Source: Isoalcanivorax pacificus W11-5
Lineage (GTDB): Bacteria > Pseudomonadota > Gammaproteobacteria > Pseudomonadales > Alcanivoracaceae
DNA length: 64,000 bases
Direction of reading: 5' to 3'
Assembly: GCF_000299335.2 (NCBI RefSeq)
Contig: NZ_CP004387.1
Coordinates: 1,798,001 to 1,862,000 of the forward strand
The stretch's first letter is position 1. Each line of letters opens with the position of its first letter. The translations under genes were made by a program, and so were the position numbers. Below are positions 45,899 through 55,539 of this stretch, one piece after another. The notes below the pieces were generated by a model that worked only from the letters and a program-made list of their open reading frames with translations, was not told the DNA's origin and searched no databases.

Positions 45899-46806
45899 TG
45901 GAAAAGGTGCAGCGTGCGCTGGCCCGGGTCGGCAAGGTGGTGCTGGGCAAGAACGACCAGATTCGTCTGGCGGTGGCGTGCCTGCTGGCGCGCGGCCATC
46001 TGCTGATCGAAGACCTGCCCGGCATGGGCAAGACCACCCTGGCGCACGCCCTGGCGCGGATTTTCTCGCTCGACTATCAACGGGTGCAGTTCACCAGCGA
46101 CATGCTGCCGGCGGATATTCTCGGTGTGTCGCTGTTCAACGCCGACACGCGCGAATTCGTGCTGCGCAAGGGGCCGGTGTTCACCCAGCTTCTGCTGGCT
46201 GACGAAATCAACCGGGCCACGCCAAAAACCCAGAGTGCGCTGCTGGAAGCGATGGAAGAGCGTCAGGTGACACTGGATGGCGATACCTATCCATTGCCGC
46301 TGCCGTTCTTCGTGGTTGCCACACAGAACCCGGTGGAGCAGGGCGGTACCTTTCCCTTGCCGGAATCCCAGCTTGACCGTTTCCTGATGCGCATCAGCCT
46401 CGGCTACCCGTCACCGGAAGCGGAACTGGCGCTGCTGGCCGCCGGCGACCTGCGCGCCGAAGCGCTGGATCTGACCCCCGCACTGACCGTGGACGAACTG
46501 CAACAGGTCATGCAGGCGGTGGAACAGGTACACGCCTCGGCAGACCTGCTCGGTTACCTGCAACGGTTACTGGAACACAGCCGCAGCAGCGGCCTGTTCC
46601 AGGCCGGCCTGTCACCGCGTGCCGGCCTCGGCATGCTGCGCGCCGCGCGCGCCTGGGCACTGCTTGGCGGGCGCAATTATGTGATCCCCGAAGACATTCA
46701 GGCGGTGCTGGTGCCGGTGTGCGAACACCGCCTGCAACCGGTGGCCGGCGGCGCGGCCCGTGGGGCCGCCGGGCGTCTGCTGGAAGCGGTGCCGGTGGTG
46801 CCCTGA
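45898..46806 (+). CDS. MoxR-family AAA+ ATPase
   Basis: A 302-residue AAA+ ATPase: Walker A in EDLPGMGKTTLAHALA, Walker B in LLADEINRATPKTQSALLEAMEE (split), sensor region VATQNPVEQGGTFPLPESQLDRF, and a C-terminal lid (SPRAGLGMLRAARAWALL). MoxR proteins act as chaperone-like regulators, commonly next to DUF58 and transglutaminase genes. Its ATG overlaps the metZ TGA (TGATG), and its own stop overlaps the next start in the same way. It is the first gene of a MoxR-DUF58-TgpA unit. Confidence 0.94.
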   Translation: MEKVQRALARVGKVVLGKNDQIRLAVACLLARGHLLIEDLPGMGKTTLAHALARIFSLDYQRVQFTSDMLPADILGVSLFNADTREFVLRKGPVFTQLLLADEINRATPKTQSALLEAMEERQVTLDGDTYPLPLPFFVVATQNPVEQGGTFPLPESQLDRFLMRISLGYPSPEAELALLAAGDLRAEALDLTPALTVDELQQVMQAVEQVHASADLLGYLQRLLEHSRSSGLFQAGLSPRAGLGMLRAARAWALLGGRNYVIPEDIQAVLVPVCEHRLQPVAGGAARGAAGRLLEAVPVVP

Positions 46807-47774
46807 TGCAGGCCGCCGTGCGGGCGCAGGTACGGCGCCGCTACCGGCAATGGCTGGCCCGGCGCATGCCGGCGTCGCGCCAGCAGCGTCTGACCCAGCA
46901 ACGAATCTTCATCCTGCCGACCCGTTACGGGCTGTTCTTCCTGCTGATTGCCGCGCTGCTGTTCCTCGGCGGCATCAACTATGAAAACAACCTGATCATG
47001 GCGTTGTCGTTTCTGATGACCAGCCTGTTCATGATCGCCATTCTGCATACCTTCCGTAATCTCGCCGGCCTGCTGGTACGTGCCGGGCAGTGTGAACCGG
47101 GCCATGCCGGCGCCGACGGCGCGCTGGAAATCCTGCTGCACGCCGATGACCGGCACCCGCACCTGAGCCTGTGGCTGCGCTGGCCCGGCGGCCCGGTGGA
47201 GGAAATCTCGGTGCTGCCCGGCGAAGAAAAGAATGTCTGGCTGCGCCTGCCGCTGAAACGGCGCGGGCGTGTTCATCCGGGCCGTCTGCACATCGAAAGC
47301 CGCTACCCGCTCGGTCTGCTGCGGGCCTGGAGCCAGCTCGACATGGCGCACCCGGCACTGGCCTGGCCGCGTGCCGTACCGAATGAATTCTGCCCGGCCA
47401 GCGGTGGCGATGCCGAGCAAGGTCGGCAACACACCCGTCTGGCCGGCAGTGACGATTTCCAGGGCCTGCGCAGCTACCGGCCCGGCGACCCGCCGCGCAT
47501 GGTCGACTGGAAGGCCTACGCCCGTGGCCGGGGGCTGCACAGCAAGTACTTCGCCGACCCCGCCGAAGGCTGGCTGTGGCTGGACTGGGCCATGATGCCC
47601 GGCGTGGACCCGGAAACCCGCCTGAGCCGGCTGACCTGGTGGGTGCTGCAACTGGAACAGAAAAACCAGCGCTATGGCCTGCGCCTGCCCGGTGCGGAAC
47701 TGCCACCGGGGCTCGGGCCAGAGCAACAGCGCCAGGCGCTGGACCTGCTCGCCCTGTACGGCGAGGTGTCCTGA
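46806..47774 (+). CDS. DUF58 domain membrane protein
   Basis: A 322-residue protein with a basic N-terminus, two hydrophobic helices (YGLFFLLIAALLFLGGI and ALSFLMTSLFMIAILH), a beta-rich region and a C-terminal DUF58 block (DDFQGLRSYRPGDPPRMVDW, then LHSKYFADPAEGWLWLDW). DUF58 proteins have a von-Willebrand-A-like part and accompany MoxR ATPases. The start overlaps the moxR stop by one base. The N-terminal order Arg-rich, TM, TM is standard for the Pseudomonas homologue upstream of tgpA. Confidence 0.9.
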   Translation: MQAAVRAQVRRRYRQWLARRMPASRQQRLTQQRIFILPTRYGLFFLLIAALLFLGGINYENNLIMALSFLMTSLFMIAILHTFRNLAGLLVRAGQCEPGHAGADGALEILLHADDRHPHLSLWLRWPGGPVEEISVLPGEEKNVWLRLPLKRRGRVHPGRLHIESRYPLGLLRAWSQLDMAHPALAWPRAVPNEFCPASGGDAEQGRQHTRLAGSDDFQGLRSYRPGDPPRMVDWKAYARGRGLHSKYFADPAEGWLWLDWAMMPGVDPETRLSRLTWWVLQLEQKNQRYGLRLPGAELPPGLGPEQQRQALDLLALYGEVS

Positions 47775-47775
47775 C

Positions 47776-49836
47776 ATGGCGCGCGTCTATCAGGTCCCGC
47801 ATCACGCCTTTGGCTGGCTGGTCGCCGGCACCTTCATGGCAGCCCTGCCGCATCTCATTCATGGACCGCTGTGGCTGCGTATCCTGCTGTCGGCCACGGT
47901 GCTCGGCCGCATCCTGATCCAGCGCGGGCGGCTGCCGATGCCGGGCCGGGTGCTGCGGGTGATCCTGCTCGGCGGCGTGCTGCTCGGCACGCTCTATACC
48001 CACGGCACCGTGCTCGGGCCGGACGCCGGCACCTGTCTGCTGGTGGCGGCGTTCGCGCTGAAGCTGCTGGAAATGGTGCGGTTGCGAGACGCCTATGTGC
48101 TGCTGGTGCTCGGCTATTTCGTGCTGGCCACCACCTTCCTGTTTTATCAGGGGCCCATCGCCAGCCTGTATGTACTGTTGAGCATGCTGTGCCTCACCGC
48201 TGCGTTGCCGGGCATCAATCACCCGGAGGCGGGCGCCCGCGCCTGGCGGCATTTCCGGCTGGCGCTGGTGATGCTGTTGCAGGCGGTGCCGCTGATGCTG
48301 CTGCTGTTTGTGCTGGTACCGCGCATCAGCCCACTGTGGTCGCTGGAATTCAGCCAGGAGCGCTCGCGCACCGGCATGAGTGATTCCATGGCACCGGGCG
48401 AAGTCAGCCACCTGTCGCAGTCCCGCGAACTGGCATTCCGGGTGGAATTCGAGGGGGCAGTGCCACCGCCGGCGGAGCGCTACTGGCGCGGGCTGACCTA
48501 CGCCTGGTTTGATGGCCGCCGCTGGAGCCAGGCGCGGCCGCAGGAAATCAGCCAGGCGGATTACGTCTGGTTCCCGGCCAGCCCGCAGCCACGCCCGGAC
48601 TGGGTGGCAACGCTGATGGCTGCCCGCGACGAGGCCGCCGCGCGCGGGCCGGTGTATCGCTACCGGGTGGTGCAGGAGCCGAGCCGGCGCAACTGGCTGT
48701 ACGCGCTGGCGGTGCCGTTCGCCGATGACGCGCGGCTCGGGCTGGTGCGCGACATGCGGCTGGTCAGCCGTGATGAACTGAATCAGCGCGCGGATTATCG
48801 CGTTACCAGCTATCCCGCGCTGCGGGCGGCGATGCCGATCTCGCCGGCGGACGAGGCCATCAGCCTGCAATTGCCGGAGGGTTTCAATCCGCGTGCGCGG
48901 GAGATGGCGCGGCGCTGGTATCGCGAGGCCGGCAGCGCCGAGGCGTATGCCAACCGGCTGCTGCGCTGGTTCCGTGAGGAATCTTTTTACTACACCCTGG
49001 AGCCACCGTTGCTTGGCGAGCACACGGTGGATGAATTCCTGTTTGGTTCCCGGCGTGGTTTTTGTGAACACTACGCCTCGGCGTTTGCCTTCATGATGCG
49101 TGCGGCGGGTGTGCCGGCACGCATTGTGGCCGGTTACCAGGGCGGCGAGCTGAACCCGGTCGGCAATCATCTGCGGGTGCATCAGTACCACGCCCACGCC
49201 TGGACAGAAATCTGGCTGCCGGGTTCGGGCTGGGTGGAAGTCGATCCCACCGCCGCCGTGGCGCCGTCGCGTATCGAGATGGGTCCGGAAGCGGCGTTGC
49301 AGGATGATCCGCTGGCCGATTTCCAGGGCATCATGCGGGACCTGCCCTGGTTGCAGCAATTGAGTAACCGTTTCGACTACGTGCAATTCATCTGGCAGAA
49401 ATGGGTGCTTGATTACGACGAGTCGAGCCAGTTGTCGCTGTTGCAGCGCTGGCTGGGCGAAGTCTCTCCGGCGCGTATCGGCATGGCGCTGGCAGCGGGC
49501 GCGGCGGTGCTGTTGCTGCCGGTCGCGTTGTGGGTGTTGTTGCGTCGACGTGGACCGGGGCGCACGCCGATGCAGCGCGAATACCGCGCCATGCTGAAGC
49601 AGTTGCGCGGGCGCGGGCTGGAATTGTCGGATGACTTGCCGCCCCGGCGGCTGGTGCGCGAAGCCGGTGGCCAGTGGCCGGCGGCGCGGCCGTTACTGAA
49701 AAAATGGGGCCGGGCGTTCGAGGAAAGTGTGTACGGCGGGCAGGCGAATACGTCGTTGCGCGCACTGCGCCGTTATCGTCGCCAACTGCGCTGGCTGCGC
49801 GGCGCGCGGGGCGGGCAGCATGTCTCTCCAAGCTGA
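47776..49836 (+). CDS. tgpA: Membrane-bound transglutaminase-like protein TgpA
   Basis: A 686-residue protein with about six N-terminal membrane helices (DUF3488 region), a periplasmic transglutaminase-like domain, another helix at ~565-585 (GMALAAGAAVLLLPVALWVLL) and a cytoplasmic tail (DUF4129-like). The catalytic triad is visible: Cys430 in RRGFCEHYASAFAFMMR, His474 in YHAHAWTEIW and Asp in GWVEVDPTAAV. P. aeruginosa TgpA (PA2873) is of this type and was reported important for viability. It starts one base after the DUF58 stop. Peptide cross-linking or hydrolysis at the envelope is the likely activity. Confidence 0.93.
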   Translation: MARVYQVPHHAFGWLVAGTFMAALPHLIHGPLWLRILLSATVLGRILIQRGRLPMPGRVLRVILLGGVLLGTLYTHGTVLGPDAGTCLLVAAFALKLLEMVRLRDAYVLLVLGYFVLATTFLFYQGPIASLYVLLSMLCLTAALPGINHPEAGARAWRHFRLALVMLLQAVPLMLLLFVLVPRISPLWSLEFSQERSRTGMSDSMAPGEVSHLSQSRELAFRVEFEGAVPPPAERYWRGLTYAWFDGRRWSQARPQEISQADYVWFPASPQPRPDWVATLMAARDEAAARGPVYRYRVVQEPSRRNWLYALAVPFADDARLGLVRDMRLVSRDELNQRADYRVTSYPALRAAMPISPADEAISLQLPEGFNPRAREMARRWYREAGSAEAYANRLLRWFREESFYYTLEPPLLGEHTVDEFLFGSRRGFCEHYASAFAFMMRAAGVPARIVAGYQGGELNPVGNHLRVHQYHAHAWTEIWLPGSGWVEVDPTAAVAPSRIEMGPEAALQDDPLADFQGIMRDLPWLQQLSNRFDYVQFIWQKWVLDYDESSQLSLLQRWLGEVSPARIGMALAAGAAVLLLPVALWVLLRRRGPGRTPMQREYRAMLKQLRGRGLELSDDLPPRRLVREAGGQWPAARPLLKKWGRAFEESVYGGQANTSLRALRRYRRQLRWLRGARGGQHVSPS

Positions 49837-49852
49837 ACCCCGCGCTGATACG

Positions 49853-50137
49853 TCACTCGCCGTACAGGCACAGGTAGGCAGTATCCACCGCCACCTGAAG
49901 CTTGAAGCGGGCATTGGCCGGCACGATAAATTCGTCGCCCGCGTTGAACGTCTGCCAGTCATCGCGGCCCGGCAGTTGCACCGTCAGGGCGCCGCTGACC
50001 ACTTTCATGGTTTCTTTTTTGCTGGTGCCGAATTCATAGTCACCCGGTGCCATCACACCCACGGTGGCCGGCAGGGTCGCGGTCTGGAACGCAATGGAGG
50101 CCACCTGGCCTTCGAAATACTGGTTAACCTTGAACAT
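49853..50137 (-). CDS. ppnP: Pyrimidine/purine nucleoside phosphorylase
   Basis: A 94-residue cupin of the YaiE/PpnP family (formerly DUF1255), which splits nucleosides with phosphate to give free bases and ribose 1-phosphate. It begins [18 protein letters not shown] and has [30 protein letters not shown] and [19 protein letters not shown], all typical. The ATG at 50137 is preceded by GGAG. It converges with tgpA and diverges from hrpB. Confidence 0.94.
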   Translation of the reverse strand: MFKVNQYFEGQVASIAFQTATLPATVGVMAPGDYEFGTSKKETMKVVSGALTVQLPGRDDWQTFNAGDEFIVPANARFKLQVAVDTAYLCLYGE

Positions 50138-50216
50138 CAAACAACGCTCCGAAATGTGCGGGGCGCGCAGTATCGCACAGGGCAGGAAAACCGCCCAGTA
50201 TGCCGGGAGCCTGCCG

Positions 50217-52673
50217 ATGCTGCCGATTGACGAGGTCATGCCGGCGCTGCTGGACGCGCTCGCCGGCTTTGATGCGGTGGTGTTGCAGGCCCCGCCCGGC
50301 GCCGGCAAGACCACCCGCGTGCCGCTGGCGGTGCTGGCGCAGCCCTGGCTGGCGGGCCAGAAAGTACTGATGCTGGAGCCACGCCGGATTGCGGCGCGCA
50401 ACGCCGCCCTGTTCATGGCGCGCCAGCGTAACGAGCCGGTCGGCCAGACGGTGGGTTATCGCACCCGCATGGAAAGCAGGATCACCGCCACCACCCGCGT
50501 CGAAGTGGTGACCGAAGGCATTCTCACCCGGATGCTGCAACGCGACCCGGAGCTGCACGGCTACGGCGCCATCCTGTTCGACGAATTCCATGAACGCTCC
50601 CTGCAGGCCGACCTGGGCCTGGCGCTGGCGCGCGAAAGCCAGCAGGCACTGCGGCCGGACCTGAAGCTGCTGGTGATGTCGGCCACGCTGGACGGTGCCC
50701 GCATTGCCGCGTTGCTGGACCAGGCGCCCGTGATTGCCAGCGCAGGACGTGCCTGGCCGGTCGATATCCGCTACCTGCCCCCGGCCCGCGAGCACTGGGA
50801 AGCACACCTGGCGGCACAGATTCCCCGCCTGCTGGCAGAGGAGACCGGCTCCATGCTGGTGTTCCTGCCCGGCACCGCCGAGATCCATCGATTGGTCCGG
50901 GCGCTTAACGGGCGGCTACCCGGCGATGTGCGGCTGGCGCCCCTGTATGGCGACCTGAGCGCGGCGGCGCAGGATGCCGCCATCGCGCCCGCGCCTGACG
51001 GCGAGCGCAAGCTGGTCCTGGCCACGGCCATTGCCGAAACCTCCCTGACCATCGACGGCGTGCGCATCGTGGTGGATGCCGGTTACGCCCGCCGGGCCCG
51101 CTTTGATCCCGGCAGCGCCATGACGCGGCTGGTGACCGAGCGAGTGTCCCGGGCGGCGGCCGACCAGCGCGCCGGGCGGGCGGGGCGGACCGCCCCCGGA
51201 GTCTGCTACCGGCTATGGCCTGAGAGCGAACGGCTGGCTGCCTTTGCCGTACCGGAAGTACTCGGCGCCGACCTGAGCGACCTGATGCTGGAACTGGCGG
51301 CCTGGGGTTGCCGCACCCCCGCTGACCTGTGCTGGCTGGATGTGCCTCCGGCCCCGGCCTGTCAGCAGGCGGTCGAACTGTTGCAGCGGCTCGGTGCGCT
51401 TGATCCACAGGGCGCCATCACCGGACACGGCAAGGCCATGCAGGGTATTGGCCTGCCGGCACGGCTGGCGCATATGCTGGTCACCGGGCGGGAGCGGGGG
51501 CAGGGCCGACTGGCGGCAGAGCTGGCAGCGCTGCTGTCCGAGCGCGATCTGCTGGGCGTCCGTCAGGGCACGGATATCCTGCACCGGCTGGCCTGTCTGC
51601 GCGGCGAACGACGCGAGAGCGGTGTCGACCCGGCCCGCCTGAAGCGGCTCGGGCAACTGGTGCAGCGGTTGGCAGAGGGCGCGCCGCAACGCCCGCTGGC
51701 GAGCAACGAGCCAGGGCGCCTGCTGGCCGCCGCCTTTCCGGACCGGGTGGCCCGGCGCCGGCCCGGCGATGCACCGCGTTACCTGCTCAGCAACGGCCGT
51801 GGTGCGCTGCTGGACGCACACGACGGCCTGGCCGGCGAGCCCTGGCTGGTGGCGGCGGAACTGGACGGGCAGCAGCGCGAGGCGCGCGTGTTTCTGGCGG
51901 CGGCGCTGGATCAGGCCGACCTGGAAACGGATTTCGCCGGGCAGATCATCGAGCAGGAACGGCTCGACTGGGACGCCCGCGAAGGCGCCGTCGTGGCGCG
52001 TCGCGAACGGCGCTTCGGCGCGCTGGTACTCGACAGCCGGCCACTGCCTGACCCGTCGCCGGAGGGCCTGCTGGCGGCACTGTGCGAAGGCCTTCGCGCC
52101 CAGGGCATGCAGGCGTTCCCGTGGCAGCCGGCGCTGCGCCAGTGGCAGGCCCGGGTGATGCTGCTGCGGCGTCTGGAAGGTGAGGTGTGGCCCGATGTGT
52201 CCGACACGGCGCTGCTGGCGGGTCTGGAAAACTGGGCGGCGCCGTGGCTGGCCGGTGTCAGCCGGCTGCGGCAACTGGAGCGTTTCCCATTGGGCGATGC
52301 GCTGCGGCAGCAACTCGATTATGCCGCCGCGCAGCGTCTGGATGTACTGGCACCGCCCGCCGTGGCAGTGCCCAGTGGGCGCCAGGCGGCGATCGATTAC
52401 TGCGACGAAAACGGCCCTGTGCTGGCGGTAAAATTGCAGGAAATGTTCGGCCTTACCCGGACGCCACAGATCGCCGGCGGCAAACAGCCGCTGACGATCC
52501 ATCTGCTGTCACCGGCCCGCCGGCCGGTGGCGGTGACACAGGACCTGGCCAGCTTCTGGCAACAGGGCTACCCGCAGGTACGCAAGGATCTGCGGGGCCG
52601 TTATCCCCGCCACCCCTGGCCGGAAGACCCGCACACCGCCATCGCCACCGGCCGGGTAAAACCGCGCGGGTAG
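50217..52673 (+). CDS. hrpB: ATP-dependent helicase HrpB
   Basis: An 818-residue DEAH-type helicase. Motifs: Walker A in [18 protein letters not shown], motif Ia [12 protein letters not shown], motif II as DEFHERS, motif III MSATLDG, and motifs V-VI in [15 protein letters not shown] and [17 protein letters not shown]. The C-terminal HrpB-specific domain ends [24 protein letters not shown] in place of DEAH is characteristic of HrpB. Its cellular substrate is uncertain; RNA metabolism and DNA processing have both been proposed. I chose the ATG at 50217 behind GGGAG. Confidence 0.95.
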   Translation: MLPIDEVMPALLDALAGFDAVVLQAPPGAGKTTRVPLAVLAQPWLAGQKVLMLEPRRIAARNAALFMARQRNEPVGQTVGYRTRMESRITATTRVEVVTEGILTRMLQRDPELHGYGAILFDEFHERSLQADLGLALARESQQALRPDLKLLVMSATLDGARIAALLDQAPVIASAGRAWPVDIRYLPPAREHWEAHLAAQIPRLLAEETGSMLVFLPGTAEIHRLVRALNGRLPGDVRLAPLYGDLSAAAQDAAIAPAPDGERKLVLATAIAETSLTIDGVRIVVDAGYARRARFDPGSAMTRLVTERVSRAAADQRAGRAGRTAPGVCYRLWPESERLAAFAVPEVLGADLSDLMLELAAWGCRTPADLCWLDVPPAPACQQAVELLQRLGALDPQGAITGHGKAMQGIGLPARLAHMLVTGRERGQGRLAAELAALLSERDLLGVRQGTDILHRLACLRGERRESGVDPARLKRLGQLVQRLAEGAPQRPLASNEPGRLLAAAFPDRVARRRPGDAPRYLLSNGRGALLDAHDGLAGEPWLVAAELDGQQREARVFLAAALDQADLETDFAGQIIEQERLDWDAREGAVVARRERRFGALVLDSRPLPDPSPEGLLAALCEGLRAQGMQAFPWQPALRQWQARVMLLRRLEGEVWPDVSDTALLAGLENWAAPWLAGVSRLRQLERFPLGDALRQQLDYAAAQRLDVLAPPAVAVPSGRQAAIDYCDENGPVLAVKLQEMFGLTRTPQIAGGKQPLTIHLLSPARRPVAVTQDLASFWQQGYPQVRKDLRGRYPRHPWPEDPHTAIATGRVKPRG

Positions 52674-52677
52674 CCGC

Positions 52678-53694
52678 TCAGGCTTCGTCCATCAGCGGCA
52701 CGTCGCTGCCGTACAACAGCCGGTAATCTCCCGGTGTCAGGCCGGTCCAGCGCTTGAACGCCTTGAACAGCGAACCGGTCTCGGTATAGCCGAGGCGGTT
52801 CGCCACGTCCGGAAAACTCAGGCTGCTGTCGGCCACCAGTTCCCGCGCCAGATGAAAACGCACCTGATCCAGTTGCAGGCGGAAGCTGGTGTGCTGCTGT
52901 TGCAGCCGCCGCTGCAGTGCGCGCACGCTGATGTTCAGCAGGGCCGCGATGCGGCCCTGGTCGGGCGTGCCGTGCACTAACTGGTCGCGGATCAGCGAGG
53001 AAATCTCGTCGGCCAGCACGCGGCTGCGCAACGATGACAGCAGGCGCTGGGTGTCCTGCAGGGCGTCACGCATCCGCACCGGGTCGCCGGTAGGGTTTTT
53101 CACATCCAGCACATGGCGGCTGAAATACAACTCGTCATGCGGCTGGTTGAACTGTACCGGTGCGCCGGCCAGGCGGCTGAACAGTGCTTCGTCCGCCGGC
53201 GGCGGCCGGCGCAGATTGACGCCGATATCCGGTGTCTGGTCGATCCCCAGCAGCACGGCCGCCAGGCGCAGGAAGCCGCTGAGCACGGTATCGGTCTGCT
53301 GCGGATGCACCAGCTCCGGCAGGATCGGCACCATGCGGATGTGGTAGCGCTGCGGGTCGATATGAATTTCCAGCCGTTCGATTTCACTCAGCAGCGGCCA
53401 GAAGTGCTGCACGGTGCGCAGCATCTGCCAGCCGTCGGCGCTGTACAGCACCGCATTCATCACCGGGGCGATGTCGGCGAGCAGAATCTGATGCCCGATA
53501 CGCAGGCCCATGTAGGGATCGTTGAGGCGCTTTTCCGTGTAGCTGTAAAGACGATGAACGATTTCCGCCGACACGCGCTCGGAAGTGGAAATCTCTGTGC
53601 CGGCGGCGGCACTCAGCTCACTCAGTGTAATGCCCTTGTACTGCCAGTAACGCAGATGACTGGCAAGCAGGGCCGGGTGTTTGGTCAGGATCAT
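52678..53694 (-). CDS. AraC family transcriptional regulator
   Basis: A 338-residue protein with an N-terminal arabinose-binding-like sensor domain of the type seen in OruR/ArgR-like regulators (MGLRIGHQILLADIAPV near residue 65). The C-terminus is an AraC helix-turn-helix pair (AALLNISVRALQRRLQQQH and FPDVANRLGYTETGSLFKAFKRWTG, split). It is divergent from the beta-helix lipoprotein gene, with 343 bases between them, so it could control the lipoprotein/cytochrome cluster; this is inference. Convergent with hrpB. Confidence 0.92.
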   Translation of the reverse strand: MILTKHPALLASHLRYWQYKGITLSELSAAAGTEISTSERVSAEIVHRLYSYTEKRLNDPYMGLRIGHQILLADIAPVMNAVLYSADGWQMLRTVQHFWPLLSEIERLEIHIDPQRYHIRMVPILPELVHPQQTDTVLSGFLRLAAVLLGIDQTPDIGVNLRRPPPADEALFSRLAGAPVQFNQPHDELYFSRHVLDVKNPTGDPVRMRDALQDTQRLLSSLRSRVLADEISSLIRDQLVHGTPDQGRIAALLNISVRALQRRLQQQHTSFRLQLDQVRFHLARELVADSSLSFPDVANRLGYTETGSLFKAFKRWTGLTPGDYRLLYGSDVPLMDEA

Positions 53695-54037
53695 GGTCGT
53701 GTCCTGTCTTCTTTATTGTTCTGGTCCACTGTCGTGTGGCGACAGCGGGAAAGCAGAGCCCTGTTCACCGAAAACGTACCAGAAAAAGCGGATGGGTAAT
53801 GACATAACGCCACCAGGCTGCTTCCGGGACCGCGGACTCACACCGGTCCGCGACACTCTGCCACACAACCATAACACCAGTTTGTACGATGGTTCTATAC
53901 GACAGTTCAGGGCTTTGACTGGCGTCTCATGACATTGCCGGTGTACACCCCGGATTACGACTATCTCCTGAGCGCTTCCGGCACGCCCCCGTCGTCCGGC
54001 AGCGACCTATACCGACAAGAATCCAAGGGAGAGCATC
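53695..54037. promoter_or_regulatory. Divergent intergenic region between AraC regulator and beta-helix lipoprotein
   Basis: 343 bases with no convincing gene. It holds an inverted repeat CGCGGAC (53831-53837) / GTCCGCG (53846-53852), an AT-richer segment around 53860-53930 likely to contain the plus-strand promoter, and AAGGGAGAG just before the ATG at 54038. I could not fix a -35/-10 pair with confidence. Confidence 0.5.
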
Positions 54038-55477
54038 ATGAACAAGCCTTACCTGGCAGGCGGCCGCGGACGTGTTGCCGCAGTGGTGGCATTGAGTACC
54101 AGCCTGGCGCTGCTGAGCGCCTGTGGTGGCGACAGCAGCAGCCGACGCGGCGGAGGCGGCCCCAGTTTTCCCGCTGATGCCATTTTCCTCGACGCAGAGG
54201 ACCTGACCACCAGCGCGAAAGAGGCACTGATCAATATCGAGTCCGGGGATGTGATCGTGTTTCCCGACGGTGAATTCGCGATTGAGGACACCCTGAGCCT
54301 GATCAACGCCACCGGCGTCAGCAATATCACGCTGCGCGGTTATGGCCGCGAGCGCACGGTGCTGGATTTCAGCGATTCCAGTGGCGGTGACGGCATTTAC
54401 ATCGAGGGCGTCAGCAACGTCACCATCCGCGACCTGACGGTGATCGAGGCAGCCAACAACGCCATCAAGCTCAAGGGGGTCAATGGCATCCACATTCACC
54501 ACACCGGCACCGAGTGGCGCGGCGAACTGAATGAGGAAAACGGGGCCTATGGCCTGTATCCGGTGGAATCGCAAAATATCCTGATTGAGCACAGCTATGT
54601 GCGCGGTTCGGCGGATGCCGGTATCTACGTCGGCCAGTCACAGAACATCGTGGTGCGACATAACGAAGCGGTGGAAAACGTCGCCGGTATCGAAATCGAA
54701 AACTCCACCAACGCCGATGTGTACAGCAACATTGCCCGGGGCAACACCGGTGGCGTGCTGATCTTTGACCTGCCGATCGGCAACGGTATCTACGGCAGCA
54801 CCGTGCGTGTGTTCGACAACGAAGTGTTCAGCAACAACACCGACAACTTTGCCAACCAGAGCAGCAATCCGGCGGGGGTACATATCGTGCCGCCGGGTAC
54901 TGGCGTGATCGTGTTGTCCACCCGTGACGTGGAAATCTATAACAACATGATCGATGACCACGATGGCTCGGCAGTGATTGTCAGCAGCTACATGATTGCT
55001 TCGCAGACGCCGGAAACCTCAGCTATCGCTGACGGCTTCCGCTCCGTGCCGCGGAATGTCTACATACACGACAACAATATCGGTTCTTTCGCCAACGATC
55101 CGCGCGGGGACCTGATGCAAATGGTGATCATGGCCTTTGAGGCATTTGGCGGTATCCCGGCCATTCTCTATGACGGCCTGGGGCAGGCGATTGCCAATGA
55201 TCCTGTTGCCGGTCCTGTCTTCAGTGAGGTGCCTTTCGCCAGCGATGGCAGTGACAACATCTGTGCACAGAACAACGGGGCTGTATCGTTGGGTTACCTC
55301 TATCAGCCAGGCATGACGTTCGACCCCGTTACGATGGACCCGATGCCGGGTATCGGGCAGGGGAACAACAGTCTTATTAATTGCTTCCAGCCGCGCCTGC
55401 CCGCCGCCAGCGCCACCATCAACGGCGTGGAATACGGTTGTGGCATTGATGATAACTCAGCCGCCTGCGCGCTTTGA
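54038..55477 (+). CDS. Parallel beta-helix lipoprotein (partner of diheme cytochrome)
   Basis: A 479-residue lipoprotein: signal peptide with lipobox LLSAC (Cys29), then a short Ser/Gly-rich linker. From ~60 to ~350 there are many right-handed beta-helix rungs (SNITLRGYG, SNVTIRDLTVIEA, NAIKLKGVNGIHIHH, QNILIEHSYVRG, QNIVVRHNEAVEN, ADVYSNIARGN, VRVFDNEVF, VEIYNNMI). Such folds occur in polysaccharide lyases and epimerases, but no catalytic site is obvious. From memory, this matches a family (TIGR03805) that regularly occurs beside a diheme protein family (TIGR03806), function unknown. Two genes of the second kind follow. Confidence 0.88.
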   Translation: MNKPYLAGGRGRVAAVVALSTSLALLSACGGDSSSRRGGGGPSFPADAIFLDAEDLTTSAKEALINIESGDVIVFPDGEFAIEDTLSLINATGVSNITLRGYGRERTVLDFSDSSGGDGIYIEGVSNVTIRDLTVIEAANNAIKLKGVNGIHIHHTGTEWRGELNEENGAYGLYPVESQNILIEHSYVRGSADAGIYVGQSQNIVVRHNEAVENVAGIEIENSTNADVYSNIARGNTGGVLIFDLPIGNGIYGSTVRVFDNEVFSNNTDNFANQSSNPAGVHIVPPGTGVIVLSTRDVEIYNNMIDDHDGSAVIVSSYMIASQTPETSAIADGFRSVPRNVYIHDNNIGSFANDPRGDLMQMVIMAFEAFGGIPAILYDGLGQAIANDPVAGPVFSEVPFASDGSDNICAQNNGAVSLGYLYQPGMTFDPVTMDPMPGIGQGNNSLINCFQPRLPAASATINGVEYGCGIDDNSAACAL

Positions 55478-55499
55478 GCCGACGTACTCATCAGCAGTC

Positions 55500-55521
55500 G
55501 CGGGGCCGGTGACGGCCCCGC
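55500..55521 (+). terminator. Intercistronic GC hairpin
   Basis: An 8-bp perfect stem (GCGGGGCC with GGCCCCGC, loop GGTGAC) between the beta-helix gene and the first diheme gene. There is no T-run, so it may stabilise the upstream message or attenuate rather than terminate. Confidence 0.45.
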
Positions 55522-55539
55522 ATTGACGAGGATATTGCC

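Noticed and set aside
47029..49386. 785-codon open frame on the minus strand
   Set aside because: It is antisense to the DUF58 and TgpA genes, whose motifs and overlaps are clear; its translation is Arg/His/Gln-rich without any domain and arises from GC-rich codon bias.
54038..55477. Polysaccharide lyase or mannuronan epimerase
   Set aside because: The beta-helix rungs are clear but I see no catalytic motif of those enzymes, and the diheme partners point to the uncharacterised lipoprotein family instead.
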